Assembly (NCBI GenBank): GCA_900546715.1
Contig: UREA01000003.1
Location: 19,016 to 83,015, forward strand
Direction: 5' to 3'
Length of the DNA: 64,000 nucleotides
From: an uncultured Mycoplasmatota bacterium
GTDB lineage: Bacteria > Bacillota_I > Bacilli_A > RF39 > UBA660
Shown here: piece by piece, positions 8,819-17,958 of the stretch
How the letters are laid out: every line of letters starts with the position of its first letter
How positions within the stretch are numbered: the stretch's first letter is position 1
Notes under the pieces: model-generated
The model's database searches: none
The model's input: the letters and a program-made list of their open reading frames with translations, nothing else
What the model was told of the DNA's origin: nothing
Translations under genes and position numbers: made by a program

Positions 8819-10684
8819 ATGAATGAAGAAAATAAGAATAATTTAGAAAGTGCTTCAAATAATGAAGTACTAAATGGAGGAGAAACTTTAGAAGTTAATC
8901 AAACTAAAGCAAGTACAGAAGAAAGCATTAATAATACAAATTTAAATGAAATTGCAGCACCAGGAACAACACTAGGAGTTAATCCTCCAAGTGAAAATAC
9001 TAGTCCAAATAATAATGAAGTAAAACCTAAAAACAATAAAAAGAAAATAATAATTATTATAAGCATCATTATCGGAGTAATACTTCTAGCAATTATTGCT
9101 TTATTTGTCTATATTAAAGTAAGTTTTAATGCCGGTAAATATTTAGATGAAAAGCTAGAAGAATTTACAACAGGAGTTAATGAAGTATTTAGTGCCTTTA
9201 ATTTAAATAGTAATTCTGATGATGTAAGATATCAAGGAACACTTAAAGCTAATACCAATATTGCCCAATTTACAGGAATAAATAATGCTACAATTGATTT
9301 TACAGCCAATTATTCATTAGTAGATAAAATAATTGATCTTAATTTTGATGTTTTAAATGTTGATACAAGTATTTTAAATGGTGAATTATATTTAAATGAA
9401 AATAGACTTGTATTAGATTCCAATATTTCTGATACCCCTTTATATATGGATATAACATCTACAACAGATACTGCAATCTCTCAAGAAGAATTAATGAATG
9501 TTTTAAATGATGCTAATTATTTTATTAATAAATTTGCAACATTTATCGCAAGTGCTCTAAAAGAAACTGCTCTTACCACTAAAATAGATGGTTTAACTGC
9601 CAAATACACTTATGAAGTAAATGATAATAATAAAGATGAATTTGCTAATAAAATGAATGAATTAATTGGCAATGATACTGAATTTAAGAGCATTTTGGAA
9701 GAATTACTAGGAGAAGATGATCCTACAGTTAAAGCTGATAATATTGAAGATTTTACTTTCTATATTGAAACTAAAATACCTTCAGGAGATGTTCAAATAT
9801 TTTTTGTAGTAATCGATAAAGAAACAATTATGAGTGGGGAAAGAATAGATGATAATACCCTAAGAATTTATATTGGAGAAGATTATGAATTTGATATTAT
9901 TACTAAGGGTGATGAAGTAACTATTAATTGGGAAATTGATAGCGAAAATACTTTAAATATCACATATAATGAAAAAAGTGGAGAAATAAATGGAACAATT
10001 GTAAGTGATGATACAACAATAGCCATTAACTCCAATAAAAAAAGTGATAATGAAGCAGAATATACTATATCATTAACTGATAATTATTTTGATACCTTAA
10101 TAGAAGCATCATTTACTAAAAATAACAATAATTTAGTAGGTTATTTATTAATTCAAGAAGAAAGTGAAGAAATAAAAATAGACTTTGATGTAACTCTTAC
10201 AACTGGTAATGATTTTGTAAGTGAAAAAACATTTGATAATGCCGAAGATATTAATAGTTTAACTTTTGATGAACAAGCCCAAATTGAAGCTAATTTACAA
10301 GATGCTTTAGCAGTATTTTTTGGAGATTTAATCGCTAACACAAATCAAGATGAATTTTTAGGTGTTGCAAGCACTTTAATTGATGATGCAAGTGCTTATC
10401 TAATGACTCAAAGTATATTAAATCCATCATTTCTTCCAAGTAATGATGGCGATACAACTTGCATTACAGTAGATGAATTAATTGCTGAAGGATACACAGA
10501 TGTAACTAATGAATATAGCGGCAAAATTGAAATTACTAAAAATGGTAATCTTTACGATTATAAAATATCTTTAACTGATGGCCAATATATGTTATTAAAC
10601 CAAGAATCATATAATATTACTAGTAATTATCTAGAAAACTATGATGCTACCAGATTTAATCAAGAATATTATACATGTAGTTAA
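8819..10684 (+). CDS. large membrane-anchored protein, unknown function, 621 aa
   Basis: About 75 hydrophilic Asn/Glu-rich residues stand before a single membrane helix at roughly 77-100 (KIIIIISIIIGVILLAIIAL). A 500-residue extracytoplasmic region of beta-type composition follows (repeated D-N-T-L-x-I patches, LNGELYLNENRLVLDSN) with only two cysteines near the end. The N-in topology with a long tail resembles anchored proteins common in uncultured Bacillota. I do not recognise the family. It has its own promoter region after the terminator at 8728. Confidence 0.6.
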   Translation: MNEENKNNLESASNNEVLNGGETLEVNQTKASTEESINNTNLNEIAAPGTTLGVNPPSENTSPNNNEVKPKNNKKKIIIIISIIIGVILLAIIALFVYIKVSFNAGKYLDEKLEEFTTGVNEVFSAFNLNSNSDDVRYQGTLKANTNIAQFTGINNATIDFTANYSLVDKIIDLNFDVLNVDTSILNGELYLNENRLVLDSNISDTPLYMDITSTTDTAISQEELMNVLNDANYFINKFATFIASALKETALTTKIDGLTAKYTYEVNDNNKDEFANKMNELIGNDTEFKSILEELLGEDDPTVKADNIEDFTFYIETKIPSGDVQIFFVVIDKETIMSGERIDDNTLRIYIGEDYEFDIITKGDEVTINWEIDSENTLNITYNEKSGEINGTIVSDDTTIAINSNKKSDNEAEYTISLTDNYFDTLIEASFTKNNNNLVGYLLIQEESEEIKIDFDVTLTTGNDFVSEKTFDNAEDINSLTFDEQAQIEANLQDALAVFFGDLIANTNQDEFLGVASTLIDDASAYLMTQSILNPSFLPSNDGDTTCITVDELIAEGYTDVTNEYSGKIEITKNGNLYDYKISLTDGQYMLLNQESYNITSNYLENYDATRFNQEYYTCS

Positions 10685-10735
10685 AAACTATAGCCAAATC
10701 AATAATAATTTGCTAAAATAATAATAGTGATTGTT

Positions 10736-11728
10736 ATGAATGATGAATTATTAATTATAATACCATTAAATAAAAATAATGAATTAAAAATAGAAGATGC
10801 ATTAATTAAACTTAATGCTTTTTCTAATGTCTTAATCCTAAATTATTCTAATAATGAAGAATTAATCAAGAAATTAAAAAAAGATTACACAATACTAAAT
10901 GAAGTAGGGGAAAAGAATTCTAAAGAAATAATCCAATATTGTCTTGATAATTATAAAAATATAAAAGCCATTACTCCCATAAGCAATTTAAATGCAGCAG
11001 ACATAGAAGATATAATTAATGCTAGTAAATCAGCAATAAATAATCCAAATAGCTTTATAGTAGGAGTAAAAGATAAAAGTTTTATCAATATAACTAATAA
11101 ATTTACTATTTTCTTATATAAATGTTTTTTTAATTATAATATAAATGATTCATCGAGTAGTATTACTTCTTTTAGTAAAGATCTTGCTCAAAAACTAATA
11201 CATATCAATACTGTTTCTAATAACTTTTTAATTACTTAAATAGAAAATAATATAGATATTAAAGAAATACGTGTTAAAACTATCTATCAAAAAAACAAAA
11301 TAGAAAATACTAATATACTTAATAGTATTAAAAGAATATATAATAATTTTTTCAAATATTTTTTAAAATTATTTATTCCTTATGTCCTAGGTTTATTAAT
11401 TTTCTTAATAACGTTTTACTTTATTAATTCTTCAAATGACTTAATATCTTTAGTAATAACTAATATTTTATCAGGCATAATAAGTATAGTAGTAAATATA
11501 ATTATGAATTATACAAATATATACCATCATAATACTTTAGGTAATAATTTTATTTATATTTTCAAAAAATTATTAAAAACCTTAATCGGAGGCTTCTTCA
11601 TATATATATTGTATAATTTATTAAATATAAATTTATTGTTAAGTAAAGTTATTATAGATATAATACTTACTATAATATTTTATTTAATATTTAAGAATGT
11701 AGGTTTTAAAGATGAAAAAAAGAATTAA
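10736..11728 (+). pseudogene. decayed GT2 glycosyltransferase-GtrA fusion with internal TAA
   Basis: One reading frame runs from ATG 10736 to the TAA at 11726, broken only by TAA at 11237-11239. The first part follows the dolichyl-phosphate-mannose-synthase-like GT2 pattern (IIIPLNKNNE, ITPISNLNAADI, NKFTIFLYKCFF, SFSKDLAQKL). The normal DxD metal motif is replaced by PISNLN. After the stop comes IKEIRVKTIYQKN, matching the family's usual EVPI-T-Y motif, then a GtrA-like four-helix membrane domain. Loss of both the metal motif and continuity suggests an inactive gene. Stop readthrough is a less likely alternative. Confidence 0.7.
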
Positions 11729-12338
11729 TATTATTTTAATTGTTGTTTTAACTATCATTTTATTAATTGAAATCATTTTAGTTAAACTAAATGTTTTTAA
11801 TAGTATTGATGATTTAATTTATTCTCATGCTACTAGCATTATAAATAATTTCAATACCACTATTTTTAAAGGATTTAGCTTTTTAGGAACCGAAATATTT
11901 ATAATACTTTTTTGTTTAATAAATATAATAATAAACAAGAGTAGGGGAGTAGCAATTACAATCATTGTTCTTGGCTCTACCCTATTAAATCAAGCATTAA
12001 AAATAATTATAAGAAGACCTAGACCAGATATAAATCCTTTGGCAATAGAAAAAAGTTTTAGTTTTCCAAGCGGACATACAATGATCATGGTTGTAATTGG
12101 AGGAATATTAATTTATTTATTATGGCTAGGAAAGGGGAGTAGACTCAAAAAAATATTCTTAACTATTATAATATCATTGGTGGCTTTAACAGTTATGTTT
12201 TCAAGAATTTATTTAGGAGTACATTATTTTAGCGATATAATTGGTGGTATTACCTCTGGTTTATTATTTCTATTTATCAGTTATTACTACTACACATTTA
12301 AATTTAAAGTCCCCTACTACCCAGGAAAGAAAAAATAG
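11712..12338 (+). CDS. PAP2-family membrane phosphatase
   Basis: A 208-residue membrane protein with all three PAP2 signature motifs: KIIIRRPRPD (KxxxxxxRP), FPSGHTM (PSGH) and SRIYLGVHYFSDI (SRxxxxxHxxxD). Members dephosphorylate undecaprenyl pyrophosphate, phosphatidylglycerol phosphate or similar lipids outside the membrane. Five or six hydrophobic segments are present. It overlaps the end of the decayed GtrA frame by 17 bases, so the two were co-transcribed. Confidence 0.92.
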   Translation: MKKRINIILIVVLTIILLIEIILVKLNVFNSIDDLIYSHATSIINNFNTTIFKGFSFLGTEIFIILFCLINIIINKSRGVAITIIVLGSTLLNQALKIIIRRPRPDINPLAIEKSFSFPSGHTMIMVVIGGILIYLLWLGKGSRLKKIFLTIIISLVALTVMFSRIYLGVHYFSDIIGGITSGLLFLFISYYYYTFKFKVPYYPGKKK

Positions 12339-12347
12339 GGTATATAT

Positions 12348-12414
12348 ATCCTTATTATATATAAATATAAGGATTACGCGCGTATTATATCCTTATTAAA
12401 ATATAAATAAGGAT
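12348..12414. repeat. tandem inverted repeats ATCCTTAT/ATAAGGAT with central TACGCGCGTA palindrome
   Basis: ATCCTTAT (12348-12355) pairs with ATAAGGAT (12367-12374); ATCCTTAT (12389-12396) pairs with AATAAGGAT (12406-12414). Between them lies the ten-base palindrome TACGCGCGTA (12375-12384), striking in such AT-rich DNA. The first motif could be a terminator stem for the PAP2 gene but has no T-run. The rest of the 317-base gap to 12655 is AT-rich, with no gene that I can see. Confidence 0.6.
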
Positions 12415-12655
12415 AATAATTATAAATCATTTTTAATAAATAATAAATTAATAATTCATATTAAATTTAATTTTAAAATTTATAATTTATAATTTGATAT
12501 TGCATAGATATCAGATAATTATAGTTAAGAAAAGAGATTAATTAAATTAAAGCATTAAAATAAGCCATAAAATCAGCTATTATTTAACAAAATAAAGTTT
12601 TAAATAATATATATTATGTTAACTAAATTATGGAAACAAAAAAGGAATATATTCA

Positions 12656-13594
12656 TTATCTCCTTTTATTTTTAATATTTATAACTCTTTTAGATATTTT
12701 ATAATGATCTAATTTATTTGTAAATGTTATTGTATCCATTTGCATTGGACATAAATGATTAAATGGATGCAACACTTTCGGAGCACATTCTTGAATTTTA
12801 GTGATACCACCACTTATTAAAAGTGATGTACCAGTATTTAATACTCTATATCCCCTAGCCTCTTTAGGAAATATCTTCTTTTTTGGACTAATTATCCCAA
12901 AAGTAAAGTTACCAAAACCAAAAGGAATACAACCATCATGATTATGTCCACTAATTAATAAGTCATAATCTCGTAATAACATATTATTTTTTTCTAATTT
13001 AGCATATTCTGGTGAGTGAATTAAACCTATTTTTATTATGTCTTTAGGAAGGTTTTTATATAATTTGGGATAGCTTTTAAAATCATTAAAAAATACTTCT
13101 AAATCTTCATATGATTCATTATTATAATAATATTTAAGAGTTTCTTTATAACCCATAAATAATACTTGATTATCTTGATATAACTTATTATCTAATAAAT
13201 AAACATTATTAATACTAGTAACTTTTTCCCAAAATGCTTTATTATTCTCTATACTATATTTGTTATTCTTATCCTTATTTTTATTAATAAAATCATGGTT
13301 TCCTAAAATAATCATAGTTGGAGCTACAACAGCTGATGATGCAATTAGATCTAATAATTGTTCTTGTATTTCTTTATTTTCCAATTCTTTTGGGGTACTA
13401 ACAAAATCTCCTAAAAATACATTATAATCGGCCTTTTCTTCTTTTATTTGCTTTTTTATAGCAGTAATCTTTATTTTATCCACTGATTTACTTAAATGTA
13501 TATCCCCTAGAGCAACAACTTTAAAATCATTTTTAACATTTTTATTATATAATGTTATATCTCTTATTTGTAAATAATGATCTACTAAACGCAT
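12656..13594 (-). CDS. calcineurin-like metallophosphoesterase
   Basis: A 312-residue protein with the ordered metal motifs of the superfamily: GDIHLS (DxH), FLGDFV (GDxx), LGNHDFI (GNHD), LIHSPE and ISGHNHDG (GHxH). It is close in length to YaeI/YkuE-type phosphodiesterases but lacks an obvious signal peptide, so it is probably cytoplasmic or peripheral. The substrate is unknown. GGAGATATTG precedes the ATG. Confidence 0.88.
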   Translation of the reverse strand: MRLVDHYLQIRDITLYNKNVKNDFKVVALGDIHLSKSVDKIKITAIKKQIKEEKADYNVFLGDFVSTPKELENKEIQEQLLDLIASSAVVAPTMIILGNHDFINKNKDKNNKYSIENNKAFWEKVTSINNVYLLDNKLYQDNQVLFMGYKETLKYYYNNESYEDLEVFFNDFKSYPKLYKNLPKDIIKIGLIHSPEYAKLEKNNMLLRDYDLLISGHNHDGCIPFGFGNFTFGIISPKKKIFPKEARGYRVLNTGTSLLISGGITKIQECAPKVLHPFNHLCPMQMDTITFTNKLDHYKISKRVINIKNKRR

Positions 13595-13637
13595 TACAAT
13601 ATCTCCTTACAAACTGCATTATAACAAATAAAATTTA

Positions 13638-14390
13638 TTAAAACAATACTATATTAATTAATACTAAAATTATTCCACTGATTAAACCTAAATATAATAT
13701 TTTGTTTTCCTTATATTTTAGTGCTTTAGGAATTAATTCTTGAATAGCTAAGGTAATCATTAAACCCGCAACAATAACAAGAATTATACTAATCATCATA
13801 TCAGTAATATAGTTCTTTAAGAATATAAATGCGAGCATTGCTCCGATAGGTTCGGCAATTCCCGACAGAAAGGCTTTTTTAAAAGCTTCCATCTTACTTC
13901 CTGTTGCATAATATATTGGCACAGCTATACTAATTCCTTCAGGAATATTATGAAGCATTATGGCTACACTTAATTTAATACCTAAATCTATACTTTGATA
14001 ACTACTTAAGAATGTCGCAATACCTTCGGGCAAATTATGAAGTATTAATACTATCATATTAAGTATTCCGAGCTTATATAAATCTTGTTTTTGCTCTTGT
14101 TTATTTATAAGAGTACTCATAAAAGTAATAACTATATAACTTATTATAAAAGCAATTACAAGCAAAAGAACTGATTTAGATAGACCATAAACTCCAAAAT
14201 AGGCAAAAAAAGATTCGGGAATTAAATCAAATATTGATATACCAATCATTACTGATGCCGAGAATGCTAGACAAAAAGTAATAAATTTATTTATTTTAGC
14301 GGAATCTATTTTAAAAAATATTATTAATGCTCCAAGGCATGTAGAAAGACCTGCAATAGTAGATATAAGTAAAGGTATCAATACTTGCAT
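13638..14390 (-). CDS. ZIP-family metal transporter
   Basis: A 250-residue membrane protein with about eight hydrophobic segments and the two ZIP signature helices LHNLPEGIATFL and LHNIPEGISIA, whose His and Glu residues bind the transported Zn2+ or other divalent metal. The ending VLINIVLF matches the family's last helix. A second, distinct ZIP gene lies at 41336. It probably shares the terminator region of the retron remnant upstream on this strand. Confidence 0.92.
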   Translation of the reverse strand: MQVLIPLLISTIAGLSTCLGALIIFFKIDSAKINKFITFCLAFSASVMIGISIFDLIPESFFAYFGVYGLSKSVLLLVIAFIISYIVITFMSTLINKQEQKQDLYKLGILNMIVLILHNLPEGIATFLSSYQSIDLGIKLSVAIMLHNIPEGISIAVPIYYATGSKMEAFKKAFLSGIAEPIGAMLAFIFLKNYITDMMISIILVIVAGLMITLAIQELIPKALKYKENKILYLGLISGIILVLINIVLF

Positions 14391-14404
14391 AAATTCCTCC
14401 TTAT

Positions 14405-15287
14405 TTAAAGTATATTAAAAAAAGACAAGTTTATGATGCTTGTCTTTAACATAATACAAGTATTATTCCTTAAATAATCTAAATATTCCCTAAATTCTTT
14501 ATTATCACTCTCTACTTGTAAAACAAAATTAATTCTTCCTATTAAAGTATTAATATATTTATCTTAATTGTTATATTTAATAAAGGAACTTGGTCTTTTA
14601 CTACTATTTAAAACTCTAATTTTATCATAATTAAGTTTAAAATGATATTTTTTTAGCAGATTTCTTACTATAACTATAAGATCATTAGGATTAAAATCAC
14701 CAGAGAATATTAAATCATCAGAATATCTAGTATAACTTATATTTAAATTATCACAACACTTACCTACTTCTTCATCAAAACTTCTTAAAATTAAATTAGA
14801 AATATAAGCTGGTTGGTGTTCCTTGTGGTAGTTCATTATTATACATACAGATATTAGTAAGTAAAATACCTATCTTTTTAGGATATAGTGTTTCATTAAA
14901 ACAAGTATTATATACCATATTAAAATTAATACTAGGAAAGAAATCTTTAATATCTAATTTTAAAATAATTCTTTTATTAATATGAACTTTAGCATTATCC
15001 ACTAAACTAATTCCCTTTTGATAAGCGGTTGCATACCTAGATACTCTCATTTCTTCTAATATGTTTTTTAAAATATTTCGCTGAACAGTTTTAAGTAAGT
15101 TACTTGGTTCATAAATTGTTCTAAAACTACCGTTTTTCTTGGAAATTTCAAAGCTTATATAATTAGCATCTAAATTATTAGACAAATAATATAATATTTT
15201 CTTAACCTTTTTTATATCATTAGTTTTAAGCAAATTAAAAGAAAGTAAAAATTCATCATACATTTTATCAGTTAAATGTTTCCACAT
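14405..15287 (-). pseudogene. retron-type reverse transcriptase, frameshifted and internally deleted
   Basis: The start is ATG 15287 with AGGAAGTG upstream. The first frame carries FRTIYEP, the motif A block LDIKDFFPSIN and LPQGTPTS, then stops. A second frame, resuming at once with AYISNLILRSFDEEV, carries the catalytic YTRYSDDLIFSG box and FKLNYDKIRVL. A loss of about four bases after LPQGTPT explains the shift. That frame then meets TAA at 14564. Past the stop, still in frame, comes KYINTLIGRINF and NKEFREYL, typical of the retron RT C-terminus, so part of the thumb region is also deleted. About 290 codons remain of the usual 310-330. The LPQG-TS and RYSDD boxes are retron-like rather than DGR-like. 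Inactive by inference. Confidence 0.85.
14416..14446 (-). terminator. intrinsic terminator of the retron locus
   Basis: AAGACAAG / CTTGTCTT stem followed, on the minus strand, by a run of T. It lies inside the last codons of the broken reverse transcriptase frame. Confidence 0.75.
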
Positions 15288-15303
15288 AATTTTCACTTCC
15301 TTT

Positions 15304-15444
15304 AAAAGCAATACTAAATATTATAAATATGGAAATGTACTTTACATAACGCAGTTATGGGTAGTTACATTGGAATATTTATGCGATATATTTACTAAAT
15401 CTCCACTTAAACGACTCGTTTAAATATAGGACGCTATTGCTTTT
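15304..15444 (-). ncRNA. retron msr-msd RNA (putative)
   Basis: This lies immediately upstream of the RT start on the same strand, the standard retron arrangement. The ends pair perfectly (a1/a2): AAAAGCAATA at 15435-15444 with TATTGCTTTT at 15304-15313 (minus-strand reading). Near the 5' end is a hairpin TTAAACGA / TCGTTTAA (15407-15423). Nearer the 3' end is a long msd-like hairpin with stem parts 15375-15382 with 15323-15330, a symmetrical three-base bulge, 15366-15371 with 15334-15339, and an apex CATAAC / GTTATG (15345-15359). The folding is by hand; the branching guanosine is not assigned. Confidence 0.75.
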
Positions 15445-15464
15445 TCAAAAATATTATAAAAGCT

Positions 15465-17072
15465 TTATTTTTTATTTTCAATACTAGATTTTATAAATGA
15501 ATCAAATAATGGATGGCATCTTGTCGGACGACTTTTAAATTCCGGATGAAATTGACAAGCTATAAAATGGGGGTGATTATCAAGCTCAATTATTTCTACT
15601 AAATTAGCATCGGGATTAATACCACTTATTACTAAGCCATTTTTCTCTAATATTTCTTTATAATTATTATTAAATTCATAACGATGTCTATGACGTTCTA
15701 ATATTTCATCACTTTTGTAATCTTTATAAGCAAGTGTTCCTTTTTTTAAACTACATTTATAATTACCAAGTCTTAAGGTTCCACCTTTATTGATGATTGC
15801 TTTTTGATCAGCCATTAAATCAATTACAGGATTTTCTGCCAATTCATCAAATTCTCTGCTACTTGCATCATTTATGCCACAAACATTACGAGCAAACTCA
15901 ATTACTGCTATTTGCATACCTAAACAAATACCTAGGAATGGCACTTTATTTACCCTGGCATAACGACAAGCATTAATCATACCTTGCGTTCCTCTTGAAC
16001 CAAAACCACCAGGAATAATTATGCCACTAGATTTTTTAAATACTTCTTTTAAATTTGTTTTTACATCTTCTAGTGATTCACTATCTACCCATTTAATATT
16101 AATTTTGGTATTATATTTATAACCAGCTGATTTTAGTGCCTCTTTAACAGAAAGATAAGCATCTTCCAGTTCTGTGTATTTACCAACTAAAGCTATTTCA
16201 ATTTCCTTATCCAAATTGTTTACTCTATTTATTAAATCTTCCCAATTACTTAAGTCACTTTTAGTAATTTTTAAATTGAATTGCTTTAAAATTATATCTT
16301 CAATATGTTGTTTATGAAAATTAATTGGTATTTGATAAATATTAGCTTCATCCTTAGCTTCAATAATATTTTCTTTAGGAATACTACCAAAAAGAGCTAT
16401 TTTTTCTCTTACATGAACACCTAATTCTATTGGTGCTCTAGTAACAATAATATCTGGTTGAATACCAAGTCTTCTTAGTTCAATAATACTATTTTGTGTA
16501 GGTTTAGTTTTAAGTTCATTTGAGCCATATAAAAATGGTACTAAAGTGGTATGAACAAATAAAGAATTATTAATACCCGCCTCTAATCTAAATTGCCTTA
16601 AAGATTCCATCATAACAGCTGATTCAATATCTCCAACTGTACCACCGATTTCGGTGATTACTATATCTGCTCCACTGCTAGTCCCCGCTTCATAAATTTT
16701 ATTTTTAATTTCATTAGATATGTGAGGTACAATTTGAATAGTTGCCCCCAAATAGTCCCCTACTCGTTCTTTTTCAATAACACTAGAATAAATCTTGCCA
16801 TTAGTGATATTTGAAGTATAATTTAACTCTTCATCAATAAACCTTTCATAATGCCCTAAATCAAGATCTGTTTCACAGCCATCAGCAGTCACAAATACCT
16901 CACCATGTTGAATTGGTGACATAGTACCAGGATCCACATTCATATATGGATCAAATTTCTGCATAAATACTTTATAACCTTTAGCTTTTAAAAGTAGTGC
17001 AATACTTGATGCTGTAATACCTTTACCAAGCCCTGAACAAACACCCCCAGTTACAAATACATACTTTGTCAT
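15465..17072 (-). CDS. pyrG: CTP synthase
   Basis: Amidates UTP to CTP using glutamine. It is 535 residues, the normal length. The N-terminal synthetase domain begins TKYVFVTGGVCSGLGKG (P-loop-like) and has DPYMNVDPGTMSP. The C-terminal class I glutaminase domain (from about 290) has GGFGSRG, the nucleophile in FLGICLGMQ and the His-Glu of FHPEFKSRP. The ATG at 17072 is preceded by GGAGG; longer in-frame starts upstream would run through the attenuator hairpin. A promoter and a terminator hairpin lie just upstream. Confidence 0.98.
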   Translation of the reverse strand: MTKYVFVTGGVCSGLGKGITASSIALLLKAKGYKVFMQKFDPYMNVDPGTMSPIQHGEVFVTADGCETDLDLGHYERFIDEELNYTSNITNGKIYSSVIEKERVGDYLGATIQIVPHISNEIKNKIYEAGTSSGADIVITEIGGTVGDIESAVMMESLRQFRLEAGINNSLFVHTTLVPFLYGSNELKTKPTQNSIIELRRLGIQPDIIVTRAPIELGVHVREKIALFGSIPKENIIEAKDEANIYQIPINFHKQHIEDIILKQFNLKITKSDLSNWEDLINRVNNLDKEIEIALVGKYTELEDAYLSVKEALKSAGYKYNTKINIKWVDSESLEDVKTNLKEVFKKSSGIIIPGGFGSRGTQGMINACRYARVNKVPFLGICLGMQIAVIEFARNVCGINDASSREFDELAENPVIDLMADQKAIINKGGTLRLGNYKCSLKKGTLAYKDYKSDEILERHRHRYEFNNNYKEILEKNGLVISGINPDANLVEIIELDNHPHFIACQFHPEFKSRPTRCHPLFDSFIKSSIENKK

Positions 17073-17091
17073 AAAATCCTCCATAAATAAG

Positions 17092-17157
17092 AAAAACACA
17101 CTGGGAGATACCAGTGTGGCTCTATTTAAGTATATCACTATTTTTTACACTTCTCAA
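17092..17157 (-). promoter_or_regulatory. pyrG promoter and leader terminator (attenuator candidate)
   Basis: Minus-strand promoter: TTGAGA (17152-17157), 17-base spacer, TATACT (17129-17134). Only about 10 bases past the expected start comes a CACACTGG / CCAGTGTG hairpin (17097-17118) with a TATCTC loop, followed by five T and 20 bases later the pyrG start codon. A promoter-terminator-gene order means attenuation. In Bacillus and Lactococcus, pyrG is attenuated through CTP-sensitive initiation; here the initial GGG run is not obvious, so the mechanism is uncertain. The promoter overlaps the end of the C26 gene. Confidence 0.7.
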
Positions 17158-17749
17158 TAAAATATTGAAATATTTTTTTACTATATTCATCACTTAAATC
17201 TTCTGGATGCCATTGTAGCCCTAATATAAATGTTTTATTAGGAATGTGTATTGCCTCAATTATTTTATCATCACGGCTTTTTGCATCAATCAAAAAATTA
17301 TCATTTAAATTAACAGTATCATTATGTCTACTATTAACGATTATTTTATTACTACCTAAAATATCGAAAAGTATTCCCTTATTTATAGTTATTTCATGAA
17401 CATATTCATCTTTACTTTGATGTTTACTATTACCAATGGCTATACAATTATCTAATACATTACCAAATTTATCCATTGATGCAATTAACTGCATACCCGC
17501 ACAAATACCTAAAGCTGGTATATCATTAATATACGCATATTTTAATATCTTTTCATCTAATTCTTCCCATGAAGATCCTCCAGGAAAAATAAAGCCAGAA
17601 AAAACGCTAAAATCCATATCACTTAAAATAAGCAAAGGTGTTCCACCAGACTTTATAACATAATCTACAATACTTTTATTTACTTTTAAAATATCTCTAT
17701 CATCACTTTTTATAGTGCGGCAAGTAATGCCAATTAATGGTTTATTCAT
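17138..17749 (-). CDS. class I glutamine amidotransferase-like hydrolase (peptidase C26)
   Basis: A 203-residue protein of the gamma-glutamyl-GABA hydrolase (PuuD-like) group. It starts PLIGITCRT, has FIFPGGSSW (oxyanion strand), the nucleophile elbow LGICAGMQL, the substrate-side VNSRHNDTVN motif and the catalytic QWHPED near the end. It probably hydrolyses a gamma-glutamyl amide; the substrate is unknown. It lies directly upstream of pyrG, but pyrG has its own promoter. Confidence 0.88.
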   Translation of the reverse strand: MNKPLIGITCRTIKSDDRDILKVNKSIVDYVIKSGGTPLLILSDMDFSVFSGFIFPGGSSWEELDEKILKYAYINDIPALGICAGMQLIASMDKFGNVLDNCIAIGNSKHQSKDEYVHEITINKGILFDILGSNKIIVNSRHNDTVNLNDNFLIDAKSRDDKIIEAIHIPNKTFILGLQWHPEDLSDEYSKKIFQYFIEKCKK

Positions 17750-17835
17750 ATTATCAAATCCTTTCTAAATATTACCAATTATTTTATGATTAATTATTTT
17801 TATTTGTACCATAATAGTACTGGGAGGAAAATATA

Positions 17836-17958
17836 ATGAGTAAATCAAGAAGTTCAGCTAGAAGTAATGCAAGAAACAATTCTAAAGCTTCTAGTTCAAG
17901 TAGTGCAAGAAGTAAAGCACGTAATAATGCAAATGCTCGTAACGAAAACTGTAATTAA
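17836..17958 (+). CDS. 40-residue Ser/Arg/Asn-rich basic peptide
   Basis: A clear GGGAGG site lies eight bases before the ATG. The peptide begins MSKSRSSARSNARNNSKASS and continues in the same Ser-Ala-Arg-Asn pattern to NENCN. The composition suggests a nucleic-acid-binding or spore-coat type peptide in a spore former, but I know no matching family. Its stop overlaps the end of xerD on the opposite strand. Repeated codons (AGT, GCA, CGT) make it internally repetitive. Confidence 0.6.
   Translation: MSKSRSSARSNARNNSKASSSSSARSKARNNANARNENCN

Noticed and set aside
12339..12655. Replication origin in the AT-rich gap
   Set aside because: No DnaA boxes and no dnaA, dnaN or parB nearby.
14405..15287. 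Reverse transcriptase as the enzyme driving diversification of the fn3 proteins
   Set aside because: Its LPQGTPTS and RYSDD boxes and C-terminal GRINF block are retron-like, a retron RNA stands upstream, and the gene is broken.
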